Shown: one piece after another, positions 30,892-31,081 of the stretch
Position numbering within the stretch: the stretch's first letter is position 1
Layout of the letters: every line of letters starts with the position of its first letter
Source of the DNA: Euryarchaeota archaeon UBA257
GTDB lineage: Archaea; Thermoplasmatota; Poseidoniia; Poseidoniales; Thalassarchaeaceae
Assembly (NCBI GenBank): GCA_002498985.1
Contig: DAJO01000031.1
Coordinates: forward strand, 29,059 to 60,139
Length of the DNA: 31,081 bases
Direction: 5' to 3'
The notes under the pieces: generated by a model
Told to the model about the DNA's origin: nothing
The model's input: only the letters and a program-made list of their open reading frames with translations
Databases searched by the model: none
Translations under genes and position numbers: made by a program

Positions 30892-31081
30892 ATGAAAGAA
30901 TATCTTTATCTCGAACATGATGGGAAATTGCTTTTGGTAGATAATGATGGAAATGGTCCAGAAAAACCTGTAATGGGGAGGATTCATGAGGGAGAATCAT
31001 TAATTCGATTACCTACCGTTAAAGAAGTAAAGAATATGAATATATTATGGGAAAAAAAGAGAGAGAACTTAATTTATTTTG
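30892..31081 (+). CDS. Unknown protein, N-terminal fragment cut by the window end
   Basis: The frame from ATG 30892 is open for 63 codons to the edge (MKEYLYLEHDGKLLLVDNDG ..., then RIHEGESLIRLPTVKEV). It reads like a charged soluble protein. The 18 nt gap after mdh suggests cotranscription. The N-terminal pattern (short acidic strands followed by a basic helix) would suit the lead-in of a Nudix-type hydrolase, but no catalytic box is inside the window, so I do not assign a function. Confidence 0.6.
   Translation, partial: MKEYLYLEHDGKLLLVDNDGNGPEKPVMGRIHEGESLIRLPTVKEVKNMNILWEKKRENLIYF

Overview
The window looks like a piece of an AT-rich marine euryarchaeal genome, most likely Thermoplasmatota of the 'Candidatus Poseidoniia' type (Marine Group II/III). 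The domain call is well supported: an archaeal SRP RNA, a two-repeat tRNA splicing endonuclease, an archaeal-type ValRS, a geranylgeranyl reductase for isoprenoid lipids, and TATA boxes about 26 nt upstream of apparently leaderless starts. The order-level placement is inference from gene content and base composition; there is no rRNA gene to confirm it. Genes are densely packed with many 2-4 nt gaps or overlaps. I found no tRNA, CRISPR array, insertion sequence or prophage gene.

Layout. 1-1756 is a metal/oxidative-stress block: a ZnuA-like metal-binding lipoprotein (cut by the window edge), a divergent NikR-like regulator, and the nickel superoxide dismutase pair sodX-sodN. 1860-5299 holds serA and valS, convergent. 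5452-8871 holds an RND/MMPL-type exporter and an EVE-domain protein. 8880-10789 (minus strand) has the SRP RNA, a CxxxY-type CcmE and a class 2 dihydroorotate dehydrogenase. 10842-15993 (plus) has a small unknown protein, topoisomerase I with a three-repeat tail, geranylgeranyl reductase and an unknown membrane protein. 15990-21117 (minus) is an apparent operon of a PfkB/HldE-like kinase, a PKD-domain surface protein, a Xaa-Pro aminopeptidase and MqnC. 21198-22208 is endA. 22216-29024 (minus) contains a secreted M6-type metalloprotease, TatC, a membrane-anchored CSCH-motif surface protein and the three-gene proton-translocating transhydrogenase pntA1-A2-B. A CPBP membrane protease, malate dehydrogenase and a truncated unknown gene close the window.

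How the genes fit together. Several point to an aerobic or facultatively respiring cell: NiSOD for superoxide, class 2 PyrD (quinone-linked), MqnC (futalosine-route menaquinone), CcmE (haem delivery to c-type cytochromes), transhydrogenase and NAD-type malate dehydrogenase. A second theme is the cell surface: TatC, a large secreted protease, PKD and CSCH-motif anchored proteins, and an RND exporter. The strongest candidates for new biology are the NiSOD/NikR-like/ZnuA-like neighbourhood, the CcmE with cysteine replacing the haem-binding histidine, and the kinase with an altered active-site motif.
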